30,959 nucleotides of DNA from Saccoglossus kowalevskii (lineage: Eukaryota > Hemichordata > Enteropneusta > Harrimaniidae): positions 252,578 to 283,536 of the forward strand of contig NW_003141810.1 in assembly GCF_000003605.2 (NCBI RefSeq), given 5' to 3'. Position numbers and translations under genes: made by a program. Below, in pieces: positions 1 to 9,720 of the stretch. Numbering within the stretch: the stretch's first letter is position 1; each line of letters begins with the position of its first letter. The notes beneath the pieces were generated by a model that was not told the origin of the DNA, did no database searches, and saw nothing but the letters and a program-made list of their open reading frames with translations.

Positions 1-1238
1 TTCAATTACACAATCATTAGCATATCTACCATATATAGGTTTCAATTGCACAATCATTAGCATATCTACCATATATAGGTTTCAATTGCACAATCATTAG
101 CATATCTACCATATATAGGTTTCGATTGCAGTCATTAGCATACTTACCATATATAGGTTTCAATTGCACAACCATTAGCATATTTATAATATATAGATTT
201 CAATTGCACACTCATTAGCATATCTACCATATATAGGTTTCAATTACACAATCATTAGCATATCTACCATATATAGGTTTCAATTGTACAATCATTAGCA
301 TATCTACCATATATAGATTTCAATTGCACAGTCATTAGCATATCTACCATATATAGGTTTCAATTGCACAGTCATTAGCATATCTACCATATATAGATTT
401 CAATTGCACAATCATTAGCATATCTACCATATATAAATTTCAATTGCACAACCATTAGTATATCTACCATATATAGGTTTCAATTACACAATCATTAGCA
501 TATCTACCATATATAGGTTTCAATTGCACAGTCATTAGCATATCTACCATATATAGGTTTCAATTGCACAGTCATTAGCATATCTACCATATATAGGTTT
601 CAATTGCACAACCATTAGCATATCTACCATATATAGATTTCAATTGCACAACCATTAGCATATCTACCATATAAAGGTTTCAATTGCACAGTCATTAGCA
701 TATCTACCATATATAGGTTTCAATTGCACACTCATTAGCATATCTACCATATATAGGTTTCAATTACACAATCATTAGCATATTTACCATATATAGGTTT
801 CAATTGCACAGTCATTAGCATATCTACCATATATAGGTTTCAATTGCACAATCATTAGCATATCTACCATATATAGATTTCAATTGCACAGTCATTAGCA
901 TATTTACCAAATATAGATTTCAATTGCACAATCATTAGCATATCTACCATATATAGGTTTCAATTGCACAATCATTAGCATATCTACCATATATAGATTT
1001 CAATTGCACAGTCATTAGCATATCTACCATATATAGGTTTCAATTGCACAATCATTAGCATATCTACCATATATAGATTTCAATTGCACAACCATTAGCA
1101 TATCTACCATATATAGGTTTCAATTGCACAATCATTAGCATATCTACCATATATAGGTTTCAATTGCACAATCATTAGCATATCTACCATATATAGGTTT
1201 CAATTGCATAATCATTAGCATATCTACATTATACGGAT
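1..1238. repeat. 40-bp minisatellite, 31 copies, in KCNQ1 intron 8
   Basis: A head-to-tail array of a 40-bp unit (TTCAATTGCACAATCATTAG followed by CATATCTACCATATATAGGT). Thirty copies are 40 bp and one (121-158) is 38 bp. It begins at the left edge, so the true length is unknown. Most variation is at the ACAATC/ACAGTC/ACAACC/ACACTC position and at AGGT/AGAT. The last copy (1199-1238) is decayed, and 1239-1264 looks like a further partial copy. The 130 bp between the array and the exon 8 donor shows nothing else. Confidence 0.97.
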
Positions 1239-1368
1239 CTATTTGTATAATCATAAATACTAAAACAATAACATGATTTATTGTTGGTGAAAACAAACAT
1301 CACTCATTACTACAGAATTTAATATGAATATGTCTGATAGATGGAGGGTGCCCTCTGTGGTCACCTAC

Positions 1369-1464
1369 CTGTATTAAAGCAGCGGCTGCAGGAATCTGTC
1401 TATTAAAATGTTTTTGTCTTTGTTTTTGTTGTACTTTTAAAGCAAAACCTGATCCCAGAATACC
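1369..1464 (-). CDS. KCNQ1: KCNQ1 exon 8: S6 gate and start of calmodulin-binding helix A
   Basis: 96 bp, 32 codons, phase 0 at both ends; acceptor CTTTACAG, donor CAG|GTAGGT. It encodes [20 protein letters not shown] followed by [12 protein letters not shown]. The first part is the S6 bundle-crossing and PIP2-proximal region; AAAALIQ opens the IQ-type calmodulin-binding helix that continues in exon 9, outside the window. Human differs at only one residue in this exon (AAASLIQ). Confidence 0.97.
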
Positions 1465-2332
1465 CTGTAAAGTGAAACAAGTCAAAATTGGATTTTTATA
1501 GTCATCAAGTAACTATGAAAACACGGCTCTGTCAAACGAAGCAAAAAAAGGTATTGTTATGCATAGAGAATCAAATCCAGGCTAGATACTAACCTGCTTA
1601 GAAAAAACATGCCAAAAGACTGATGTCTAATAAAAAAATTAATTTCCTGAAAAGTTTTATCTGAAATTAATTTTATTTTTCAGTGAGTTTTTTGTTCATA
1701 ATAAACTTTTTTTTTCAAAATCAAAGCTTTGAAGTTATAAAGCTGTTTATATTGTAAAATTCTAAACCAATTATGGAATCTGCTTATTATGATGAAAAAT
1801 ATTGTGTTACACCATTCCTGAAAATGATGTAATATTTTTGTTGATGATCAATCAATTATGAATTTAAGTTTATAGGAAATGGATTGATGACATTATTTAT
1901 GAAATTAAGTTTTTATCTTAATTGAAGTTTTGATGGTGTCCCTTAACAGTAAGCTATTATTAAGCCCAATGTACAAACTTATACAGGTATCATCAATGTA
2001 AATAACTGGCCTATTCAAACACACATAAATTGCTGAGAAAAAATGGAGAAATTCTTAGATACAAAATTAAAATCAAGATGCACTATTGCCTCACTAGTAC
2101 AGTGGACAAAGTTGTGTACCGTGTGTTTTTAAACACCAGTGAATTGGCAATTATATTGCGCCATAAAATTTATGATTATAAATGAATAATAAAATAATAT
2201 TTTAGGCCAATATAAATTATACAATAATTAACTTTTTCAAAGAATACACAGATTTCTTCAGCCACAAGCAACAAGGCAAGATCTAAAGTAACATCACTAT
2301 CACTTTAAAATTATAAATTGCTTTCTACTCAC
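1465..2332. other. KCNQ1: KCNQ1 intron 7 (868 bp), no further feature seen
   Basis: Very AT-rich sequence between exons 8 and 7. I see no recognisable transposon, RNA gene or coding exon; only short A and T runs. Confidence 0.6.
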
Positions 2333-2443
2333 AGCTGGGAGGGCAAAAAATGAGATAGCGAAGACAGAAAAACATGAAGCTATCATTTTTCCTATCCAAG
2401 TCTGTGGTACAGTGTCACCATAACCAATTGTTGTGACAGTTAT
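2333..2443 (-). CDS. KCNQ1: KCNQ1 exon 7: selectivity filter and S6
   Basis: 111 bp, 37 codons, phase 0 at both ends; acceptor TTTTTCAG, donor GCT|GTGAGT. It encodes [20 protein letters not shown] then [23 protein letters not shown] is the K+ filter. [10 protein letters not shown] is the KCNQ1 S6 sequence, unlike the LAATFTLIGV type of KCNQ2-5. The residue after GYGD is Thr where human KCNQ1 has Lys; this position faces the outer mouth. The segment is otherwise almost unchanged. Confidence 0.97.
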
Positions 2444-2461
2444 CTGAAAAAGTGAAAGGTC

Positions 2462-2574
2462 AAGAAGTATATGCTGCCCTCTATAGACATACAACAGTTA
2501 TTTTTTGTTTTCACGAATGTGAAGAACAATATACTGCCCTCTATAAACACACATCAGTTATCTTTTGTTTTCAC
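2462..2574. repeat. 60-bp tandem duplication in intron 6
   Basis: The segments 2462-2514 and 2522-2574 align at an exact 60-bp offset and share the blocks CTGCCCTCTATA and TTTTGTTTTCAC. The first copy begins about 20 bp upstream (in the transcript) of the exon 7 acceptor. Each copy carries TATAGAGGGCAG on the minus strand, which resembles the 3' half of a CTCF site. Confidence 0.85.
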
Positions 2575-2737
2575 ATAGTAGCTGAAGTTGTTGAAAAGGA
2601 GGAATTTGGTCAATAACTAAATTTGATATTCAACTAAAAGAACATAATTTAAGTATAGTAACAACAGTGAATAAATAGATACAACTAAAATAGAATGTGA
2701 AATAAAATAAACATAAATAAATTTAACCTAAACTTAC

Positions 2738-2881
2738 CACACCCCACCATAACGCATCCGCATAACTTTTAAAATCTCCTTTTTCTCCATTTTCATCTAA
2801 ATGATCTTTTTCAGCCAAATAAACAAAATATGAAGAAAATATAAGCCCTAGGAATCCTATATACAAAGTAGTAATCAGCTC
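2738..2881 (-). CDS. KCNQ1: KCNQ1 exon 6: S5, pore turret and pore helix start
   Basis: 144 bp, 48 codons, phase 0 at both ends; acceptor TTTACAG, donor GTG|GTAAGT. It encodes [20 protein letters not shown] (S5, identical to human), YLAEKD, a turret of [12 protein letters not shown], then [10 protein letters not shown] at the start of the pore helix. The turret is one residue longer than the human one (AVNESGRVEFG), giving 144 instead of 141 bp. The 36-bp tandem array of intron 5 begins only 25 bp upstream of this acceptor. Confidence 0.96.
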
Positions 2882-2906
2882 CTGTAAACAGAAAATGAAT
2901 AAATTA

Positions 2907-3212
2907 ACTTATTGCCCAATATGAAGGTCATTATGTGACAGGACTTATTGCCCCATATGAAGGTCATTATGTGACGTGACTTATTGCCCCATATGAAAGT
3001 CATTATGTGACGTGACTTATTGTCCCATATGAAGGTCATTATGTGAAGTGACTTATTGCCCCATATGAAGGTCATTATGTGACAGGACTTATTGCTCAAT
3101 ATGAAGGTCATTATGTGACGTGACTTATTGCCCCATATGAAGGTCATTATGTGACGTGACTTATTGCCCCATATGAAGGTCATTATGTGACGTGACTTAT
3201 TGCCCCATATGA
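2907..3212. repeat. 36-bp tandem repeat, 8 copies plus a partial, in intron 5
   Basis: The unit starts ACTTATTGCCCCATATGAAG and ends GTCATTATGTGACGTG. Eight full copies run 2907-3194 and a ninth breaks off near 3212. Copies differ by one to three bases. Because 36 is a multiple of three, the minus strand stays open as a 12-residue repeat (…WGNKSRHIMTF…), but this lies inside the intron, in a different frame from exon 6, and is not coding. Confidence 0.95.
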
Positions 3213-3862
3213 TGAGTATAAATAACATTAAGACACCTAATGACATAGGGCACAAATATGAATGACATTAACAAACATACTGATAAGGGAAACAAATACA
3301 AATGTCATTAGAACTTATCGTCCTATATAATAAGTATGAATGACATTAACAAACTTTATAACAAAAACAAATACAAATAGCATTATGAATTTATTGCCCT
3401 ATATAATTAGTATGAACAACATATAAGTATAGTATAAAGTATAAACTTTATGATAAGGACCACAAATACAAAAGGCATTATGTGACTTATTGCCTGCCCT
3501 ATATAATAAGTGGGAATGACATTAATTAAAGTAATGACATATGCTACAAATAAGAAGGGCTTTAATAAACCTATTACACAATACCACATACAGTATAAAA
3601 TGACATTAAACTTAATGATGTATGCCACAAATAAGAAGGGCATTATCTAACTTATTGCCCTATGTAACAAATATGAATGACATTAACAAACTAAACATAC
3701 ATGTCTAATATAAAGAGTAATATCTAACTTAGTATGAATGATATTAGCTAATATAATTACATAGCTACAAATATGAAGGGCATTAATGAACTTATAGCAC
3801 AATATCATACACTATATAATGAGCATTAACTATAAACTTATTGCCCAATATAACAAGAATTT
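3213..3862. repeat. Decayed, irregular relatives of the 36-bp repeat
   Basis: Blocks such as CTTATTGCCCTATATAATAA, GTATGAATGACATTAACAAA and CACAAATA..AAGGGCATTA recur at uneven spacing (about 70-160 bp; for example near 3317, 3389, 3488, 3651, 3790 and 3836). They share the TTATTGCC and CATTATGTGA parts with the clean 36-bp array beside them. This looks like an older, longer tandem repeat from which the 36-bp array expanded. Confidence 0.7.
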
Positions 3863-3870
3863 TATTTGCA

Positions 3871-4784
<914 letters not shown>

Positions 4785-4929
4785 ATTTTATTTCAGATAT
4801 AATGAATTTAAAAGTTAGCAAGATTTCTATACAGTCCAGGATTGGTTTTACATGCAGAGGAACTATAAAATAAATAAAACACTAATGAAAAACCTGATGA
4901 AATGAAAAGAAGATGATATCGCACATTAC

Positions 4930-5008
4930 CTTATTGCCGATGCAGCAAAAACTTTTCCCTTTGAGCCGACACATAAGACTACGGTTGACGACACAACAAC
5001 AATTAAAT
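4930..5008 (-). CDS. KCNQ1: KCNQ1 exon 4: S3 and first part of S4
   Basis: 79 bp, phase 1 in and phase 2 out. The first two bases (AT) complete the Asp codon started in exon 3. The exon encodes (D)[17 protein letters not shown], which is S3 and the S3-S4 loop, then KVFAASAI and two bases (AG) of the first S4 Arg. The acceptor is CTGTAG and the donor AG|GTAATG. Human has [20 protein letters not shown] at this position. A shorter out-of-frame reading of the same stretch exists but gives no family match. A TA-flanked MITE sits 64 bp upstream of this acceptor (5073-5284). Confidence 0.94.
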
Positions 5009-5072
5009 CTACAGGATAAACAATGAATATTTTGCGTTAATAACATAAATCGAATCGACCGTTTAAACACAC

Positions 5073-5284
5073 TACTGTAAATTACTTTATTTTAGCTAGA
5101 AGTAATTTTCGCTTAAAAGACATTTTTGGTGCTTTTGTATGGAATTCATTTTCACTGATTATTGACAAGTTGAATGTAAAATATAGGAAAAAGGTATGTT
5201 CGCTGGATTTTATTTTCACTGAATTATTCCTTCTGCGAAAATAGCGAAAATTAATTCCAAGCGAAAATAAAGTATTCTACAGTA
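5073..5284 (-). mobile_element. TA-flanked MITE (CTGTRRAATAC family), copy 1
   Basis: About 210 bp, bounded by TA and with inverted termini CTGTAAATTACTTTATTTT / AAAATAAAGTATTCTACAG; the inner part (TTTTCGC…GCGAAAA) extends the inverted repeat to nearly 40 bp. The duplicated TA suggests a Tc1/mariner-type origin. No coding capacity. It lies in intron 3 and is inverted relative to the copies at 8795, 11308 and 17581. Confidence 0.88.
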
Positions 5285-5621
5285 ATTGTCTATTATCTAC
5301 TGTCCACTTATTTCTAATTATTCCCATATATGGCTGTGTATATTTTCTGGTTGTTAACGTCAAAGCACTAAGATAGCCAAATTTTACGAAAACAAATTTA
5401 TGCACATGAATCACAGAGCCCAAAAAATGCTATCAAGTGTGTTTTAGAGCAAATAAATGTATCCCTTTCTGCACATTGTGTTTGACGGAAGAATCTTTGC
5501 TTTGAAATCTGTCCAGATATACACATAGTGATATAGCATAAAGCGATCAAATGAATGCAAACAACATTATTATGCCATGTCCTTTAACTTTATTGTTGTT
5601 CATAATATAACCTGTACTCAC
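5285..5621. other. KCNQ1: Remainder of intron 3, no feature seen
   Basis: 337 bp of AT-rich unique-looking sequence between the MITE and the exon 3 donor; nothing recognisable. Confidence 0.5.
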
Positions 5622-5748
5622 CTATTACTGAAATTGGTTTTCTAGCAAAACGAACTCGACCTTTAATACCTACATATTTACCACGGCAACCAGCAGACCA
5701 AAGTCGCACAACATATTCAAAACCAAAAAAAAAAACAAGAAAAGTTTC
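5622..5748 (-). CDS. KCNQ1: KCNQ1 exon 3: S2 and S2-S3 linker
   Basis: 127 bp, starting in phase 0 after TTTTCAG and ending one base into an Asp codon before GTGAGT. It encodes [20 protein letters not shown] (S2, with the conserved acidic residue of FEYVVRLW that acts as a counter-charge for S4 in this family), then [20 protein letters not shown], the basic S2-S3 linker, which is nearly identical to human. An uninterrupted run of 11 T on the coding strand (plus-strand A run at 5725-5735) encodes part of Val and three Phe of S2. A pure homopolymer of that length in a constrained membrane segment is unusual and prone to slippage in replication and sequencing. The peptide remains in frame. Confidence 0.95.
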
Positions 5749-5792
5749 CTGAAAAGAAAAAAAAAACAAATACATAAATATGCAAGATTCTG

Positions 5793-5806
5793 CCACTAGG
5801 TGGCGC
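5793..5806 (+). promoter_or_regulatory. CTCF-like site in intron 2
   Basis: CCACTAGGTGGCGC fits the CTCF core CCASYAGRKGGCRS at every position. It lies in the short intron 2, 45 bp upstream of the exon 3 acceptor in transcript direction. CTCF is conserved in Bilateria. Occupancy here is not shown. Confidence 0.5.
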
Positions 5807-5961
5807 AATTTCAAAAGCAGGATTTAGCACAATTCTTGACACTGGCTGACCCAGCAAAAAACTGTCACCCTTTTTTTCAAATCAAATGCATTCAGTATTT
5901 AGTATTTACGTGAAATTACAGCAGCAATGTAAACTGGCATAAATATGAACAGATCACTCAC

Positions 5962-6052
5962 CATGTAAAATAAACTGCCATTGGCAAAACTCGTATAGGA
6001 ATCAATTGTTGATAAGACACTAAAGATGAGGCAAATTAGCACCAGTAGAAAA
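5962..6052 (-). CDS. KCNQ1: KCNQ1 exon 2: transmembrane segment S1 and S1-S2 loop
   Basis: 91 bp. The exon begins with one base that completes a split codon (phase 2), followed by FLLVLICLIFSVLSTI, which is S1, then DSYTSFANGSLFYM, the extracellular S1-S2 loop and start of S2. The acceptor follows a pyrimidine-rich stretch ending TTTTAG and the donor is ATG|GTGAGT. Human KCNQ1 reads FLIVLVCLIFSVLSTI at the same place, and its exon 1 also ends two bases into a Val codon. The loop contains Asn-Gly-Ser, an N-glycosylation sequon that I do not recall in the human loop. Intron 2, on its 3' side, is only 213 bp. Confidence 0.93.
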
Positions 6053-8240
6053 CTAAAAGAAAGACAAAAAAACTAGAAATTAAAAATTAGAATTTAATCA
6101 TACACCATTAAATTTTTAATAAAATAAATACTGCACACAAGTATCACTGTTTATAAACCTTTCCCCAATGATGAATTACTTTTAGATTTAAATTATGCAC
6201 AAACATTGAATTTACCAAAAATTAATATTATATCCATTTGTATTCTTCATGGGCAAACACACAAATGCAAAAACAATATTAATTCATGATATTTTGCAAT
6301 TAATACACACAAATATATAACAAATTGCAAGATTTCTATTCTCGAGACCAAGCATCCAGGCATTTTACTTGTCTGGCAACTACTGGTGAAAACAACGATC
6401 AAAATCTCTGTTTTCGGCTAATTGTTAAGACTCTACCATACATGTGCAATGTTTGGCATTGTTTCAAAGTTGAGTTTGTGCTATTTTATTCAACTGTAGC
6501 TGTTTAAACCAACTCTTCGACCAGTCTACAACAGCAGCTTGCATAGAGCTCATCGAAAATACGTGATAGAGTGACGTGGACATGATTCTGTGGTGCAACG
6601 CCGCTTTCAAGAAAGCATTAAACACTACTTTGATGGCCATTTTGGATTGGAAAATGGGCAAAATGAATAAAATGTATATGTTTCTAATTTAAAAGCTAGT
6701 TAAGATACCTCAAGTTTATTCAGAATTTGAAACGGTCAATCATAAAGAATAATCTTAGCTGTTAGTCCCAAAAGTGAGTTGGCCATGACGATCCTTATAA
6801 TAACACCTGCTAATGCCATTCATACAGGCTTTCCATGGCTATCCATGGACACTTTCAGCAGGCAATGTCTTTTGTTAATAACATATCTACCTTCTTGTAT
6901 CTTCATCCTTCATTAGGATTTTTGCAATGCGTACTCCAGGATGAGTATTTTTGACTTGACGACAAAGGAATATATGCTTTCGTACGTTTATAGGGTGAGA
7001 AACTACACGTGTACCTGAAATGAAATTACCGGTACGCTTACACCTGCCAAGATGTATGGTCTACAGAAAGAGGAGTTGATGATGGATCATTGTTTAAAGT
7101 TAACTAGTACGATTTGTAGAGGAATTGCGAAATCCAGCTGTACTGATTGGAAAAGGTCAGAGGTTGACCACTTATAAGTAAAGGTAATAGTTTAAATGCT
7201 TTACAGCGTGTCTATCGTTACTGTCTTTAAAAGATATAGTGAGCGTATATATCCCTTGCCTCGCATCTCGCATATTCATTTTTATACTAGTCTCGTTTTT
7301 CTTTGCCATCTATTAAATAGATGCCAGATGGCAGAGCAATAAGGGGTATTTACTTTCCATGGCAACAAATACAGGGATTCATACTTTTTCGTCTTCCTCA
7401 GTACAAAACTTAAAACACAAGATATTAGTGACATTTCGAGATTATCGGCAACTACGTGTACTTACAGTATACATATGCAACTATAAAGTACAGTAGTCAT
7501 AATCAATCAAGGCGTTTCGGAGGTCGATTATTATCGCTACATTTTTTTATTCTCGAAATAACCTTATCATCATATCTTCTCATAAATGAGAATATACAGA
7601 TTGGAAATCCATTATTGACAAGGTTGTAGTTCAAGAGCTCAAAATTGAAAAATATTTTTTGAGCTTTTACAAAATAAATTCACATAATTTTTTTTTTCAA
7701 ATTTCAAATTATGTATATGTCAGGTTCCTTGTTTCTTTGATGTACCTTCATACCTTCTTTCTACCTTTGTTACCTTCAAAACTTTGTATTTAATTTTTCT
7801 GATTTAAGGTTTATCAAAGGTATACTACTAAAAGATATAGGAATGACTAATTTATTACACTTTTTGTTTTGAATGTGTTACATAATTAATAATTCAAGTT
7901 TTTCACCAAGTTTGAAATATTTTCGAGAACACTTTCTAAACAAATTTTGAAAAAATTTTTTATGGGAATACACTTTTCTTCATATTAAATTAACAATACT
8001 CATCAGAAATTTTGAATAATCTGCAAAAGTGATAACTACACATCATATATTACACATACAGTAGTACATTCAATGTTTTTCATGATATGAAAACAAAATT
8101 TTTAAGACACGATGAAACTTTTAGAAACTAATTGTAAATGGCTCATAGAGTTCATGCGAAATGTTGTCGGTATTTTGTGAACAACAGCACTGATAAAAAG
8201 ACACCAAAGTGAAGACCATTAGTGCTCAAATCCACAGCAT
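6053..8240. other. KCNQ1: Intron 1, proximal part: no gene seen
   Basis: AT-rich sequence upstream of exon 2. No exon with family resemblance and no clear transposon. At 7154-7169 an inverted AGGTCA/TGACCA pair with a short spacer resembles a nuclear-receptor element. The stretch 6500-6660 is richer in GC but has no recognisable product on either strand. Confidence 0.5.
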
Positions 8241-8321
8241 TTCCCACAATCCTATCTTTATTTGCATCTATGACATCATCACCTTATCTGACAAGTACTA
8301 GCTGATTTGCTAATGGGATTA
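8241..8321. promoter_or_regulatory. Dense cluster of transcription-factor-like motifs
   Basis: Within 81 bp: TTCCCACA (8241-8248, reverse of the CSL/RBPJ site TGTGGGAA), ATTTGCAT (8260-8267, exact POU octamer), TGACATCA (8271-8278, CRE/AP-1-like), CTTATCT (8283-8289, GATA), and GGATTA followed by TCT (8316-8321, Otx/bicoid-like). Individually such words are common; the density in an AT-rich intron is what stands out. Candidate enhancer only. Confidence 0.3.
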
Positions 8322-8501
8322 TCTCTCCCATCAGACTTTTAATTACGGTAATGCTTCTGAGTTTTTATCACCAAATGTGCTATCTAGTGGGCAAAGGGAA
8401 CCTAACACATTTCTGTTTAATGCATATAAGCAATGTCAATGACCCCAGTTTGTATTGTGTAGAGATACGGGTAGAACACACGAAAAGGAAAAAAACAAAA
8501 T

Positions 8502-8590
8502 GGCCATCAGTCGTCCATTTTTCAATATACAGTAATCATGAAACAATCTGTCGTGCATCAGACACCCACCATGAATGATGCCGCAGCAAT
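8502..8590 (+). repeat. Diverged monomer of the AAAATGGC hairpin repeat
   Basis: It starts AAAATGGCCATCAGTCGTCC and continues with GTGCATCAGACACCC…AATGA, in the same order as the A monomers of the array at 30031 onward (AAAATGGCCGCCAGTCAGCC … GAGCATCAGGAACCC … TAATG). A solitary, decayed copy. Confidence 0.5.
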
Positions 8591-8794
8591 TCTGAATGAA
8601 ATCAGCCCAGGTAAGCTTAAGAACAGTTTATAACATATTCAAATGTTAATTTTTTGGAGACGAAAATCAATACTAGCCATAGAAAGGTCCACAAAACAAA
8701 TCACATACACACGTATAATATTATTTTTTTTTAAATCTGCCCAAATGTTAAAAAACATTGTCAGATGAAAAATGAACAAAACCTATAAAGTATA

Positions 8795-9006
8795 TACTGT
8801 GGAATACTTTATTTTCGCTTGGAATTTATTTTCGCTATTTTCGCTGAAAGGATGATTCCGTGAAAATAAATTCCAGCGAATATACTTTTTTCCCTATATT
8901 TCACATTCAACTCGTCAAAAAATAGTGAAAATAAATTCCATATAAAACACCCAAAATGCCTTTTCAGCGAAAATTAATTCCAGCTAAAATAAAGTATTTC
9001 ACAGTA
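8795..9006 (+). mobile_element. TA-flanked MITE (CTGTRRAATAC family), copy 2
   Basis: Full-length copy, TACTGTGGAATACTTTATTT at the left and AAAGTATTTCACAGTA at the right, with internal TTTTCGCTGAAAGGAT, CACATTCAACTCGTC and CAAAATGCC blocks matching the other copies. Opposite orientation to copy 1. Confidence 0.9.
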
Positions 9007-9545
9007 AAGTACCCTTTTCAGATTACATCTCCGACAGGAACCAATAAGGCCAAATGTTATTGGTAAATAAAATTAAATATCAAATATTTTAAAATCAATG
9101 GCACAATGGATTAAAGACAGGTTTTTCTAAACTGTAATGTTATATAATGTATGATGATTCTTGCAAAAGCTCCTCTGATTGGGTAAATATCAGATAATTG
9201 TGAATCACCAATCAATCACAAAAGGTGTTTTATAGCACTGTAAGCATAATCTTTCCAATCAGCACATTTTTCAATTTAGTGTATTAAGAGAGATAAAAAT
9301 GTTATCAGCTAGACTCCTTAGTTCTTTAATTAAGACCCAATTCATTACAGATTACTGATTAAAGAAATCTTAGGAAAAGATCAACTATTATTGTAAAAGG
9401 GGGGGGGGCCCAACCCTCAGGAGTATTGTACCTACTTTAAAATCCACAAGAGACAGATTTTGAAAGTTAAGATAATGAGGAAATGTGACGGGAAATATAT
9501 TAGTCCCTTTTGGAATTAGGGAGAATGTCATTCATGCCAAAAATA
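9007..9545. other. Intron 1 stretch with a 10-bp G run
   Basis: No gene seen. CTGATTGG (about 9176) and CCAATCAG (about 9256) form an inverted pair about 75 bp apart. A G10 run followed by CCC lies near 9400-9412. Confidence 0.5.
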
Positions 9546-9720
9546 ATAAAAAATGGCTGCCAGTCAGCCATCTTGGATTGAATCGGTAAACCACTGCATG
9601 TGCATATGTCCCTGGTTAAAGTACAAGACATATGCAAAGAATTAGCAGATTTGCTCAACAGGGTCCTGAAGTATGACTCGGATGGACTGACGGACAGAGA
9701 CCGAATTATAATTACTACGT
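9546..9720 (+). repeat. Solitary copy of the AAAATGGC hairpin repeat with a GGAC/GACAGA tail
   Basis: It begins AAAATGGCTGCCAGTCAGCC then ATCTTGGATTGAATC, close to the monomers of the right-edge array, and ends in GGACTGACGGACAGAGACC. The start can fold (ATGGCTG…CAGCCAT). It is dispersed, so the family is not confined to tandem arrays. Confidence 0.65.

Noticed and set aside
1-1238. CRISPR array
   Set aside because: The units are contiguous 40-mers with no unique spacers, inside an animal intron.
2875-3255. Minus-strand open frame of 126 codons with a 12-residue repeat
   Set aside because: It is the 36-bp intronic array read in a frame that happens to lack stops; it runs across the exon 6 acceptor in the wrong frame.
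5749-5814. In-frame upstream ATG that would extend exon 3 into intron 2
   Set aside because: The exon 2/3 junction is exact and conserved with a good acceptor; the extension has no family match and would remove S1.
8533-8610. Plus-strand candidate exon (ATACAG acceptor, open frame, CAG|GTAAGC donor)
   Set aside because: It overlaps a diverged copy of the AAAATGGC repeat, the acceptor tract is weak, and no partner exon or known domain was seen. RNA evidence would be needed to revive it.
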